Shown here one piece after another: positions 1 through 7,114 of a DNA stretch of 64,000 nucleotides. How positions within the stretch are numbered: the first letter of the stretch is position 1; every line of letters begins with the position of its first letter. The stretch covers positions 310,001 to 374,000 of the forward strand of contig NZ_JAFBIO010000001.1 of assembly GCF_021531255.1 (NCBI RefSeq), written 5' to 3'. Under the pieces are notes generated by a model. That model saw only the letters and a program-made list of their open reading frames with translations. It had not been told where the DNA came from and searched no databases. This DNA comes from Allofournierella massiliensis (GTDB lineage Bacteria; Bacillota; Clostridia; Oscillospirales; Ruminococcaceae). Position numbers and translations under genes: made by a program.

Positions 1-152
1 GGCATGCCGTTGTAGCCCAGGGAGAGAATTTTGTTTTCCGGGCTGACAATGCAGGCCCCCACCTGGCTGTTGTTGTCCTTGCTGCGCATGGCGGAAAGCA
101 TGGCAATCCCCATGAAATATTCGTCCCAGCTGATATAGTCCTGGCGCTTCAT
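1..152 (-). CDS. comEB: dCMP deaminase, N-terminal 50 residues (cut by window edge)
   Basis: The minus strand from 152 encodes a protein beginning [19 protein letters not shown], followed by S-x-D-N-N-S-Q-V-G and an [10 protein letters not shown] stretch. This is the usual N-terminus of deoxycytidylate deaminase, which turns dCMP into dUMP for thymidylate synthesis. The zinc-binding HxE and PCxxC motifs lie beyond the window, so catalytic integrity cannot be judged. The start codon overlaps the stop of the upstream flavoprotein gene as ATGA, and a strong ribosome-binding site (AAGGAGG) lies at 166-172. The two genes are therefore probably co-transcribed and translationally coupled. Confidence 0.85.
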   Translation of the reverse strand, partial: MKRQDYISWDEYFMGIAMLSAMRSKDNNSQVGACIVSPENKILSLGYNGM

Positions 153-1024
153 ACGTTTGTTTTTCCTCCTTGGTCTTTGTTCAGCTTGTCCAGATAGGCG
201 GCGGCAGTGAGGGCAGCCGTCAGTCCTTCGCCCACGGCCTTGGCCACCTGATAGGGCGCGCCCGTGCAGTCGCCGGCAGCAAACAAGCCGGGGATATTGG
301 TGGCCATCTCCCGATTTACCTGAATATGTCCGTTCTGGGTTTCCAGGCCGGGGACCAGTTGGGCGGGGGAGACACCTTCCCGCAGGATGAAAACTCCGTC
401 ACAGGCCAGTGTCTCATTCCCAACCTGAACGCCTGTTACCTTCATGTCGCCCTCTACTGCGCTCAAACGGCCCTTAAGAAACGCAAAGCCGTGCTTCCCG
501 GCAGGTTCCGAGGCAGCCACATAAGTGACCTGGCAGCCCAGAGAGGCGAGAAAATCTGCTTCTTCCACAGCGCTCTCGCTAAGCCCCCAGACCACTACCT
601 TCTTGCCCTTGTACAGCATGCCGTCACAGGTGGCGCAGTAGGAAACACCCTGCCCCAAAAATTGGACCTCACCGGGCAGTTCGGCGCCTCTGTATACGCC
701 GCCGCAAAGGATCACCGTCCGGGCCTGAAGAATCTGGGAGTTTGCGTTCAGCATGAAGAAATCCCCCATGGGCAGGATATTGACCACCCTGCCGGGCTGA
801 ATATTCAGGCCGGCCTGGCGCACATGGGATTCAAATACTTCCATCATCTTTTGGCCGGAGATTTCCGGCAGGCCCAGGTAATTGTCTACCCGTTCCGCTT
901 TGGCCAGAAGGGTGGAGGTGTTGCCCAGGATACAGGGCGTTTTGCCGCGTTGGCGCAGGTTTAGGGCTGCGCTCAGGCCGGCAGGGCCAGCGCCGATAAC
1001 GGCGCAGTCAAACATATCGCTCAA
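149..1024 (-). CDS. thioredoxin-reductase-like FAD flavoprotein lacking recognisable NADPH motifs
   Basis: This 291-residue protein has an N-terminal FAD-binding GAGPAG motif (residues 11-16), a redox-active CATC disulfide (C130, C133) and a C-terminal GLFAAGDC motif, in the order typical of low-molecular-weight thioredoxin reductase. The second nucleotide-binding domain is unusual: the glycine-rich GGGxSA loop reads WGLSESA (about 146-152). The HRRxxxR segment that holds the NADPH phosphate is replaced by YVAASEP (about 168-174). It may therefore use another electron donor, for example ferredoxin, as known for some clostridial pyridine-nucleotide-independent enzymes; that is inference. An AAAGGAGT ribosome-binding site precedes the ATG. 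The stop overlaps the start of the dCMP deaminase gene. Confidence 0.8.
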   Translation of the reverse strand: MSDMFDCAVIGAGPAGLSAALNLRQRGKTPCILGNTSTLLAKAERVDNYLGLPEISGQKMMEVFESHVRQAGLNIQPGRVVNILPMGDFFMLNANSQILQARTVILCGGVYRGAELPGEVQFLGQGVSYCATCDGMLYKGKKVVVWGLSESAVEEADFLASLGCQVTYVAASEPAGKHGFAFLKGRLSAVEGDMKVTGVQVGNETLACDGVFILREGVSPAQLVPGLETQNGHIQVNREMATNIPGLFAAGDCTGAPYQVAKAVGEGLTAALTAAAYLDKLNKDQGGKTNV

Positions 1025-1200
1025 AATTTTTTACTCCTTTGCCGTAAAAGCTATTTTCTTTCGTATATAAAAAGGGTATAACAAAAACAGGCTTTACTGT
1101 GATGCCCTTATTTTACCATAAGTTCTTTCTTTTTTTTAGCCCCCGAAGCAGAAAGAATGAAAAAAGCACAGGGAAAAGGTAGGATAGTGGCCGACTTTCC

Positions 1201-1229
1201 TTGAAAATATAAGCAAGGGGCATTATAAT
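1201..1229 (+). promoter_or_regulatory. sigma-A-type promoter for the PAP2 gene
   Basis: TTGAAA (1201-1206) and TATAAT (1224-1229) are separated by 17 bases. The transcript would carry a leader of roughly 85 bases containing an imperfect hairpin (about 1258-1289, CCTTCCGGCC pairing with GGCCGAAGG) before the ribosome-binding site at 1309-1316. The rest of 1025-1200 holds no gene that I can see. Confidence 0.7.
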
Positions 1230-1321
1230 GAAAATAAGTTCTGGAGGAGCGGTTCCCCTTCCGGCCAAAACAGGTTCTTTGGCCGAAGGGAAGTTTGCCC
1301 TCAGGGATAAGGAGAGAGTGC

Positions 1322-2014
1322 GTGCGGGAACGTATTAAGAAACATCCGTTTTTATTCTGGGCAGTCTATATGGTGTTTTATTTTACAGTGTTTTCGGCAC
1401 TGCAAACATATATACGGCCGAGAGTGATTATCGAGTGTGCGCTGGATCAGTACATTCCGTTTTTTAAATGGGCCATTATTCCCTATGTGCTGTGGTTTGT
1501 GTGGGTGCCTCTGATTATCATAATCTTTTTCTTCCGCTCCCGGGAAGATTTCTGGCGGCTGAGTTTTGTGCTTTTTACAGGCCTTACCTTCTGTCTGCTG
1601 GTGTACTTGGTGCTGCCCAACGGGCTGGCGCTTCGCCAGGTGGTGTATGGGGATGACCTGCTGAGCCAGATCGTAAGGAATCTGTACAGGATCGATCCGC
1701 CGGCCAATGTGTGCCCTTCCATCCATGTGTTCAACTCGCTGGCGGTATATGCTTCGGTGCATCACAGCGATCTGTTCCGGGATAAACCCTGGATCCGGCG
1801 GGCCAATTTGGTGCTGGCGGTAATGATCTGCCTTTCCACCGTCCTGCTCAAGCAGCACTCCTGTGTGGATGTATTCTGCGGGGCGCTTCTGTGCCTGGTG
1901 CTGGACCATATCTCCACCACCTATCTGGACAAGGATACCCCTTTTATGTTCGTCCGGGGGGATAAATCTTTGCATGGCAAACGCAGACGGAAGGCTTTTG
2001 CCAAAAGATCCTGA
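1322..2014 (+). CDS. PAP2-family membrane phosphatase
   Basis: The product is a roughly 230-residue integral membrane protein with about six hydrophobic segments. It carries the acid-phosphatase signature of the PAP2 superfamily: C-P-S-I-H (PSIH at about 132-135) and H-S-C-V-D (H179, D183). The family removes phosphate from lipid phosphates such as phosphatidic acid or undecaprenyl pyrophosphate; the substrate here cannot be read from sequence. A TTG further upstream (1295) is in frame, but the AAGGAGAG ribosome-binding site at 1309-1316 fits the GTG at 1322. The gene stands alone, with its own promoter at 1201 and a terminator at 2024. Confidence 0.75.
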   Translation: MRERIKKHPFLFWAVYMVFYFTVFSALQTYIRPRVIIECALDQYIPFFKWAIIPYVLWFVWVPLIIIIFFFRSREDFWRLSFVLFTGLTFCLLVYLVLPNGLALRQVVYGDDLLSQIVRNLYRIDPPANVCPSIHVFNSLAVYASVHHSDLFRDKPWIRRANLVLAVMICLSTVLLKQHSCVDVFCGALLCLVLDHISTTYLDKDTPFMFVRGDKSLHGKRRRKAFAKRS

Positions 2015-2023
2015 ATATGCAAG

Positions 2024-2061
2024 AAAAAGTGCTTGCTTCTGTTCGGAAGCAGGCGCTTTTT
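2024..2061 (+). terminator. intrinsic terminator after the PAP2 gene
   Basis: A 16-base stem (AAAAAGTGCTTGCTTC pairing with GAAGCAGGCGCTTTTT, two wobble pairs) closes a six-base loop and ends in five Ts. Confidence 0.8.
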
Positions 2062-2144
2062 GCCGGAAAAAATGCTTTTTCACATAACTGCCCGTTTTGC
2101 TGCATAATCCTGTATCAAAGTTTCGGTATGGGGAGGATGCAGGA

Positions 2145-2399
2145 ATGAAGGGCAACCCAGAGGAACGGGCAATCAGCCTGGGCGAATACATAGCGGAAAA
2201 ACAAGCCACCGTGCGCAGTGCGGCAAAAGCCTTCGGCGTGAGCAAGAGCACGGTGCATAAGGATATCCGAACAAGGCTGCAGAAGCAGAATGCAGGGCTG
2301 TATCAGGAGGTACAGAAAATCCTGGAAAAAAACAAGGCGGAACGCCATTTGAGAGGTGGGGAAGCTACCCGGCAAAAATACAAGCGGCGGAAAGGATGA
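2145..2399 (+). CDS. spoIIID: sporulation transcriptional regulator SpoIIID
   Basis: The 84-residue product matches Bacillus subtilis SpoIIID closely: an AKAFGVSKSTVHKD helix-turn-helix (about residues 27-40) and the basic C-terminal HLRGGEATRQKYK stretch that contacts DNA. SpoIIID is made in the mother cell under sigma-E and switches many sporulation genes on or off. The ATG at 2145 is preceded by GGGAGG with normal spacing, so 16 further in-frame upstream codons are not needed. Its presence implies that the organism can sporulate. No convincing vegetative promoter is seen immediately upstream; a GCATAATCC element near 2119 could be part of a sigma-E -10 box, but this is weak. Confidence 0.93.
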   Translation: MKGNPEERAISLGEYIAEKQATVRSAAKAFGVSKSTVHKDIRTRLQKQNAGLYQEVQKILEKNKAERHLRGGEATRQKYKRRKG

Positions 2400-2476
2400 A
2401 GCCGGGCAAAAGCGGGCGGATGCAGATTCGCCCGTTTTTGCGCTGCCGGAGGAGAGCGGGATTTCCGAGAAAAAGA

Positions 2477-2505
2477 TTGACAAATCTTTAAAATTGCGCT
2501 ATAGT
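2477..2505 (+). promoter_or_regulatory. promoter of tRNA-Ala
   Basis: TTGACA (2477-2482), a 17-base spacer and TATAGT (2500-2505) give a near-consensus sigma-A promoter about 35 bases before the tRNA. Confidence 0.85.
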
Positions 2506-2538
2506 ATACAAGTACCTTTGCGGGAGAAAATTGCATAA

Positions 2539-2614
2539 GGGCCTGTAGCTCAGTTGGGAGAGCGCTGCGTTCGCATCGCAGAGGTCAAGGGTTCGAATCC
2601 CTCCAGGTCCACCA
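2539..2614 (+). tRNA. tRNA-Ala (anticodon CGC)
   Basis: A complete 76-base cloverleaf: acceptor GGGCCTG pairs with CAGGTCC, discriminator A, encoded CCA. The D-arm is GCTC..GAGC and the T-loop TTCGAAT. The anticodon stem CTGCG/CGCAG frames the loop TTCGCAT, giving anticodon CGC, which reads the alanine codon GCG. It has its own promoter and terminator and stands between spoIIID and the MATE gene. Confidence 0.95.
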
Positions 2615-2618
2615 CCAG

Positions 2619-2648
2619 AAATCACTGCCAGACCGGCGGTGATTTTTT
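2619..2648 (+). terminator. terminator after tRNA-Ala
   Basis: AAATCACTGCC (2619-2629) pairs with GGCGGTGATTT (2635-2645, one wobble), running into six Ts. Confidence 0.85.
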
Positions 2649-2727
2649 GTTTATCTTGAAAAATATCACAAAGAAATTTTGGCGTTGACCGTTTAACGAG
2701 GCGCCAGCAAAAGGATAAATATAAAAT

Positions 2728-2760
2728 CACAGCCGCTGCAGGGGTGCCGCAGCGGCTGTG
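2728..2760 (-). terminator. terminator of the MATE gene
   Basis: CACAGCCGCTGC and GCAGCGGCTGTG form a perfect 12-base-pair stem. On the minus strand it is followed by an ATTTTATATTTAT tail just beyond the end of the MATE reading frame. Confidence 0.7.
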
Positions 2761-2787
2761 TTGGGTTTTGGGGATGATCCCAGGGGA

Positions 2788-4142
2788 TTATTTTTCTGGT
2801 TCTGCAGGGAGATTCTGCAGGGACACCTGCTTTCGGTAAAGATGATAAGAGAGGATCGCCGTAATCCATTCCGTAAGCCAAAATGCATGCCAGACGCCGA
2901 CTGCGCCCCAAAGCCGGCTTAGGATAAAAGCAGCAGGGAGAATAAACACCGCATAGCGGAACAAGGAGATGACCAGGGAAGGGGTGCCATGCCCAGACCC
3001 TCCAGGGCACCGCTGGAAATAACGGAAACAGAAGAAACAATAAATCCGATGCTGATGATCCGCAGGGCGGTGCTGCCGGCCTGGATGGTATCCGCATTGG
3101 TAGAAAACAGCCCGATCAGCCGGCCGGGCATCAACCAGCACAGGAGCGTTCCCAAGGTCATGATGCAGACGGAAAGCACAAGGGCTGTGCGGTAAATTTT
3201 ATGCACTCGCCCATACTCTTTTGCGCCAAAATTGTACCCTACAATCGGGCGCATCCCTTGCACGATTCCGTTGGCGGGCAGATATAAAAAGGTCTGGAGT
3301 TTGTAGTAGACGCCCAGCACCAAAATGTATACCTGCGAATATGCGGACAATATGATGTTCAGGCAGGAAATCAGCAAGGACGGAAGCGCAAGATTCAGGG
3401 AGGCAGGGATTCCAATGGAATACATCTTTTTGGTCAGGCGCAAATCAAAGGTTTCCCTGGTAAAACAGAGACGCACCGGGAAATGCCCTGTAAAGTAGCA
3501 GATTCCATAAATCGCCAGGCTGAGAGTCTGGCCGATGCCTGTTGCCAAAGCGGCGCCCTCAATCCCTATTTCCGGGAAGGGGCCCCAGCCAAAGATCAAA
3601 ACAGGGTCCAGAACAATATTGGCCACGCAGCCGGACAGCATGCAGAGCATGGTCAGCAGCATTTTCCCGACCGATTGAAACATCTTTTCCATTGACATGG
3701 AAGCGGCGATAAATATCGCAAAAGCGAAAGCAATTCGGGAATACCGCACCCCCATATCAATCACCTGTTTGTCTGCGGTGAAGAGCTGAAGGAAAAACGG
3801 GACGGCGGCAATATAAACAATGGTCAGCAGCAGCCCGTGAATGGCATTGTACAGGATACTTTGGGTTGCTGCCGCGTTTGCCTTGGCGTGATTCTGCGCG
3901 CCAAGGTGGTAGGAAATGACGGCGTTGGCCCCAATGGAAAAGCCGATGGTAATGGCATTGATCAGATTTTGTACGGGAAAAACCAGCGAAAGCGCGGTCA
4001 TGGCGTCCTCGCTGATCTTGGCAACATAGTAGCTGTCCACAATATTATAGAGAGACGCGACCATCATGGATATGACCATTGGCAGGGACATGGACAGTAC
4101 CAACGGCAATATGGGTTTTGTTTTCATAAATGTCTGCTGCAT
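2788..4142 (-). pseudogene. MATE-family multidrug efflux transporter, disrupted by a single-base frameshift
   Basis: The reading frame from 4142 encodes about 385 residues of a MATE exporter (N-terminus with LPLVLSMSLPMVISMM, then twelve-helix-like hydrophobic segments). It runs to E-G-L-G-M at about 2986. The expected C-terminus, with LVISLFRYAVFILPAAFI and GVWHAFWLTEWI, continues in another frame down to 2788. One missing base in ATGGCACC near 2985-2990 (where ATGGGCACC would restore M-G-T-P-S-L) explains the break. The family exports cationic drugs using Na+ or H+ gradients. The gene is therefore either a very recent pseudogene or carries a sequencing error in a short G run. The start has an AGGGAGAG ribosome-binding site. 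Confidence 0.8.
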
Positions 4143-4170
4143 TTTCCGGACACTCTCCCTTTTGACAGAT

Positions 4171-4227
4171 AAAAAGAAAAAAGCTATAAGCCCTTGTTTA
4201 TCTCATTACAAGGAAACTTATAGCTTT
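4171..4227 (-). terminator. terminator in the 5' leader of the MATE gene (attenuator candidate)
   Basis: On the minus strand AAAGCTATAAG (plus 4217-4227) pairs with CTTATAGCTTT (plus 4180-4190), with inner CCTTG/CAAGG pairing, and is followed by a T-rich run. It lies between the promoter at 4238-4266 and the MATE ribosome-binding site. Transcripts would therefore stop before the gene unless the hairpin is prevented from forming. Confidence 0.75.
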
Positions 4228-4237
4228 CACGTTTTTC

Positions 4238-4266
4238 ATGCTATCATGTTTGCAGGCGTATGTCAA
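4238..4266 (-). promoter_or_regulatory. promoter of the MATE leader
   Basis: On the minus strand TTGACA (plus 4261-4266) and TAGCAT (plus 4238-4243) are spaced by 17 bases. Transcription would start only about ten bases before the leader hairpin. Confidence 0.7.
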
Positions 4267-4319
4267 CAGGCGGATAAGATGGCTTCTTTGCCCGCCAAAA
4301 GGTTTTGCCTGTTGTTTTC

Positions 4320-4347
4320 AAAAGTCCGGCCCTGGTCGGGCTTTTTT
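4320..4347 (+). terminator. orphan terminator-like hairpin
   Basis: AAAAGTCCG pairs with CGGGCTTTT (one wobble) around an eight-base loop and runs into six Ts on the plus strand. No plus-strand gene ends here. It may insulate the downstream promoters or end an unrecognised small RNA. Confidence 0.5.
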
Positions 4348-4446
4348 AGTCTGGCATCGTTTTTGCAAAGGCCTAAAAAAGAGAAGGGGAACACAAAGGG
4401 ACTGGGCATAGCGCCAGAATTGTATGGGGATAAAGTGCGACTTTTC

Positions 4447-4510
4447 CTTGACTTGGGCAGGAAAGTTTCTATAATAAACTTGACTGGGGCAGGAAAGTTT
4501 CTATAATAAA
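4447..4510 (+). repeat. 32-bp tandem duplication, each copy a full promoter
   Basis: Units 4447-4478 and 4479-4510 are identical at 31 of 32 positions (T versus G at the eighth base). Each holds TTGACT, a 16-base spacer and TATAAT: -35 at 4448-4453 and -10 at 4470-4475 in the first; -35 at 4480-4485 and -10 at 4502-4507 in the second. Both -10 boxes sit within GTTTCTATAATAAA, an AT-rich near-palindrome that could be a Fur/PerR-type operator. The promoters drive the PerR-type regulator and the hydrogenase-rubrerythrin gene. Confidence 0.85.
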
Positions 4511-4543
4511 ATTGGAATAATTCTAAATTCTAGTGATGAATTC

Positions 4544-4918
4544 TTGAGCAAATACACAAAGAAAATTCTGGAGATTGTGCAGGCTTCCCGGGACCATATG
4601 ACGGCGGAGCAGATTTTTGGAACACTGTGGCAGACCTACCCCTCTGTGGTGCGGGCTACGGTGTACAACAACCTGAACCGGCTGTGTGAGGAAGGGAAGA
4701 TCCGAAAAATATCCCTGGAAGGAATGCCCGAACGATATGACAGAATCCAGCGGCATGACCATCTGGTGTGCAGAAAATGTGGCCGGCTGTCTGATCTGGA
4801 TCTGGGAGATATGACCCGTCAGCTGGAAAGAAAGGCGGGGATATCCATTCTTTCCTATGATTTGAAATTGTTGTATCTGTGCGAGGAGTGCAGGAATAAA
4901 TCGGAACAGAAAGGATAG
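4544..4918 (+). CDS. perR: PerR-type (Fur family) peroxide-responsive repressor
   Basis: A 124-residue Fur-family protein with a winged-helix domain ([13 protein letters not shown] recognition region, about 35-47) and a C-terminal metal domain. The structural zinc cysteines are present (C76, C79, C113, C116). The regulatory metal ligands of B. subtilis PerR all have counterparts at nearly the same spacing: H18 (H37), D66 (D85), H71 and H73 (H91, H93), D84 (D104). This supports peroxide sensing by iron-catalysed histidine oxidation rather than iron-uptake control. The N-terminus is shorter than in B. subtilis. The only possible start is TTG 4544, because an in-frame TGA lies nine bases before it, and no good ribosome-binding site is seen. 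Its stop overlaps the next gene's GTG by one base. Confidence 0.82.
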   Translation: MSKYTKKILEIVQASRDHMTAEQIFGTLWQTYPSVVRATVYNNLNRLCEEGKIRKISLEGMPERYDRIQRHDHLVCRKCGRLSDLDLGDMTRQLERKAGISILSYDLKLLYLCEECRNKSEQKG

Positions 4919-6981
4919 TGAGGAAACTGAAACATTTACCTTTGTCCGTCCGCGTCCCCATTGAAGAAGACAATCCCAGCATCATGCGCTGGGAAGAAAA
5001 GTGCATACGCTGCGGCATGTGCAAGGATGTCTGTACCAATCTGATGGGGGTTCATGGCACCTATACCCTGGAAGAAACGGGTGGGAAGGCCATCTGCATC
5101 TACTGTGGGCAGTGCGCCAATGTCTGCCCGGTAGACAGCATCACCGAAAGAGACGAAAGCCCGGCGGTGCGTCAGGCGGTGGCCGACCCGGATAAAATTG
5201 TGGTGGTCAGCACTTCGCCTGCGGTTCGGGCCTCTCTGGGCGAAGAGTTTGGCATGGAGCCCGGTGCCTTTGTGGAAGGAAAGATGGTGGCACTGCTGCG
5301 GGCGCTGGGCGCCGACTATGTGCTGGACACCAACTTTGCCGCGGATCTCACCATTGTGGAAGAAGCCAGCGAACTGGTTCGCCGCATCAAGGAAGGCGGC
5401 CGGCCTCTGCCGCAGTTTACCAGCTGCTGTCCTGGCTGGGTACGTTTTGCCGAGATCTACGCGCCGGAACTGCTGCCCCATCTTTCCACAGCCAAGAGCC
5501 CCATCGGGATGCAGGGGCCCACGGTAAAAACCTATTTTGCCAAAAAAATGGGCCTGGATCCCCGCAAGATCGTTCATGTAGCGCTAACTCCCTGCACGGC
5601 CAAGAAGTTTGAGATACGGCGGGAGGAGATGCACGCAGCTGCGGATTATCACGGCATAGAAGGAATGCGGGATACCGACCAGGTCATAACTACCCGGGAA
5701 CTGGCCCGCTGGGCCAAAGCGGCAGGAATCGAATGGGAAACCCTGCCGGATTCCGCCTATGATTCCCTCATGGGCAAGGCTTCGGGCGCGGGTGTCATCT
5801 TTGGCAATACCGGCGGAGTGATGGAGGCAGCGCTGCGCACGGCCTATGAGTACATCACGGGCCAGAAAGCACCGGATGCCCTGCTCAGCCTTCAGCCGGT
5901 TCGGGGATATGAGGGCGTGCGGGAAGCCCAGGTGGAGATCGCCGGCCAGACCATTCGGGTGGCGGTGGTATACGGCACGGCCAACGCCCGCACCTTCCTG
6001 AATCACATGAAAGAAAGCGGCAAACAATATCATTTTGTGGAAGTGATGGCCTGCCCCGGCGGATGCATCGGAGGCGGCGGTCAGCCCAAGGACCTGATGA
6101 AGGATGCGGATGAGACCCGTAAGAGCCGGATAGCGGCACTGTACCGGCGGGATGAATCCATGACCCTGCGCACCAGCCATGAAAACCCGGAAATCCGTCA
6201 GGTCTATGAGGAATTTTACGGCAAGCCCCTCAGTGAAATGGCGGAGAAAATGCTGCATACCGCCTACCGGGATCAGAGTGGAATGATCCAGAAGAAAGGA
6301 GAAACGAAAACTATGACCAAGTGGAAATGCAAGGTTTGCGGATATATCTATGAGGGCGAGAGCCTGCCGGAGGGATTCGTCTGCCCGCTGTGCAAGCAGC
6401 CCGCTTCGGCTTTTGAGAAAATTGAGGAGCCTGCGGCCAAATCCGAGGGCAAATATGCAGGGACCCAAACCGAGAAAAACCTGGAAGCGGCCTTTGCCGG
6501 GGAGTCTCAGGCCCGGAACAAGTACACCTACTTCTCGGCGGTAGCCCGCAAAGAAGGGTATGAGCAGATTGCGGAGCTTTTCCTGAAAACGGCGGAAAAC
6601 GAGAAAGCCCATGCGCAGCTGTGGTTTGAGGAACTCAACGGGCTGGGCGATACGGCGGAAAATCTTCTGCATGCCGCCGAAGGGGAGAACTACGAGTGGA
6701 CGGATATGTATGACGGCTTTGCCAAAACTGCCGAGGAAGAAGGATTCCCGGAGCTGGCCGCCAAATTCCGCCTGGTAGCCGCCATTGAAAAGCGCCACGA
6801 AGAGCGCTATCGTGCCCTGCTGCGCAATGTGGAAACCGCCAAGGTGTTTGAAAAGAGCGAGGTCAAGGTGTGGGAATGCCGCAACTGTGGCCACATCGTG
6901 GTGGGAACGGCGGCCCCGGAAGTCTGCCCGGTCTGCCTGTATTCCAAGAGCTTCTTTGAGATCAGCAGCGAGAATTACTGA
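4918..6981 (+). CDS. [FeFe] hydrogenase fused in frame to a rubredoxin-rubrerythrin-rubredoxin module
   Basis: One uninterrupted 687-codon frame. Residues 29-70 carry two [4Fe-4S] ferredoxin motifs (C29/32/35/39 and C60/63/66/70). Residues about 90-450 form the H-cluster domain with FTSCCPGW (C170, C171), TPCTAKKFE (C226) and [16 protein letters not shown] (C379, C383). After a short linker, residues 466-500 form a rubredoxin-like knuckle (C471/474/489/492). Residues about 515-640 form a rubrerythrin di-iron domain with [15 protein letters not shown] and EKRHEERY, and residues 650-681 a second rubredoxin (C654/657/670/673). Hydrogenases of this type interconvert H2 and protons; rubrerythrin reduces H2O2. 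A ribosome-binding site and ATG at the junction suggest two genes fused by stop-codon loss. The GTG start overlaps the perR stop. Confidence 0.85.
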   Translation: MRKLKHLPLSVRVPIEEDNPSIMRWEEKCIRCGMCKDVCTNLMGVHGTYTLEETGGKAICIYCGQCANVCPVDSITERDESPAVRQAVADPDKIVVVSTSPAVRASLGEEFGMEPGAFVEGKMVALLRALGADYVLDTNFAADLTIVEEASELVRRIKEGGRPLPQFTSCCPGWVRFAEIYAPELLPHLSTAKSPIGMQGPTVKTYFAKKMGLDPRKIVHVALTPCTAKKFEIRREEMHAAADYHGIEGMRDTDQVITTRELARWAKAAGIEWETLPDSAYDSLMGKASGAGVIFGNTGGVMEAALRTAYEYITGQKAPDALLSLQPVRGYEGVREAQVEIAGQTIRVAVVYGTANARTFLNHMKESGKQYHFVEVMACPGGCIGGGGQPKDLMKDADETRKSRIAALYRRDESMTLRTSHENPEIRQVYEEFYGKPLSEMAEKMLHTAYRDQSGMIQKKGETKTMTKWKCKVCGYIYEGESLPEGFVCPLCKQPASAFEKIEEPAAKSEGKYAGTQTEKNLEAAFAGESQARNKYTYFSAVARKEGYEQIAELFLKTAENEKAHAQLWFEELNGLGDTAENLLHAAEGENYEWTDMYDGFAKTAEEEGFPELAAKFRLVAAIEKRHEERYRALLRNVETAKVFEKSEVKVWECRNCGHIVVGTAAPEVCPVCLYSKSFFEISSENY
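6295..6315 (+). promoter_or_regulatory. internal ribosome-binding site and ATG for stand-alone rubrerythrin
   Basis: AAAGGAG (6295-6301) lies 11 bases before the ATG at 6313, in frame with the hydrogenase. From this ATG a 222-residue rubrerythrin (6313-6981) could be made by itself. The site codes for the K-K-G-E linker of the fusion, as expected if an intergenic region had been absorbed into the frame. Confidence 0.7.
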
Positions 6982-7036
6982 TAGGGCATGGTCGGTTGTG
7001 GAATGACCTGACTGCCTGAAAAAAGAATCCTTATAC

Positions 7037-7069
7037 AAAAACGCCCGGCCTTTCAGGTCGGGCGTTTTT
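7037..7069. terminator. terminator after the hydrogenase-rubrerythrin gene
   Basis: AAAAACGCCCG pairs with CGGGCGTTTTT around an eleven-base loop. It is T-rich on both strands and can therefore also end the convergent response-regulator transcript. Confidence 0.88.
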
Positions 7070-7114
7070 CTTTTTGAAGGCGGGAAACATAAGGCGGAAA
7101 GGGGAGAAACGCGG

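Larger units (their letters stand above)
4143..4543. other. gene-free divergent regulatory region
   Basis: This 400-base stretch between the MATE gene and the PerR-type gene contains no credible coding sequence. It holds the MATE promoter and attenuator, an orphan hairpin at 4320-4347 and the duplicated promoter at 4447-4510. Confidence 0.7.

Noticed and set aside
4066-4506. A 146-codon plus-strand frame over the start of the MATE gene and its leader
   Set aside because: It runs through the MATE promoter, attenuator and orphan hairpin and has no similarity to a known protein; a shadow frame.
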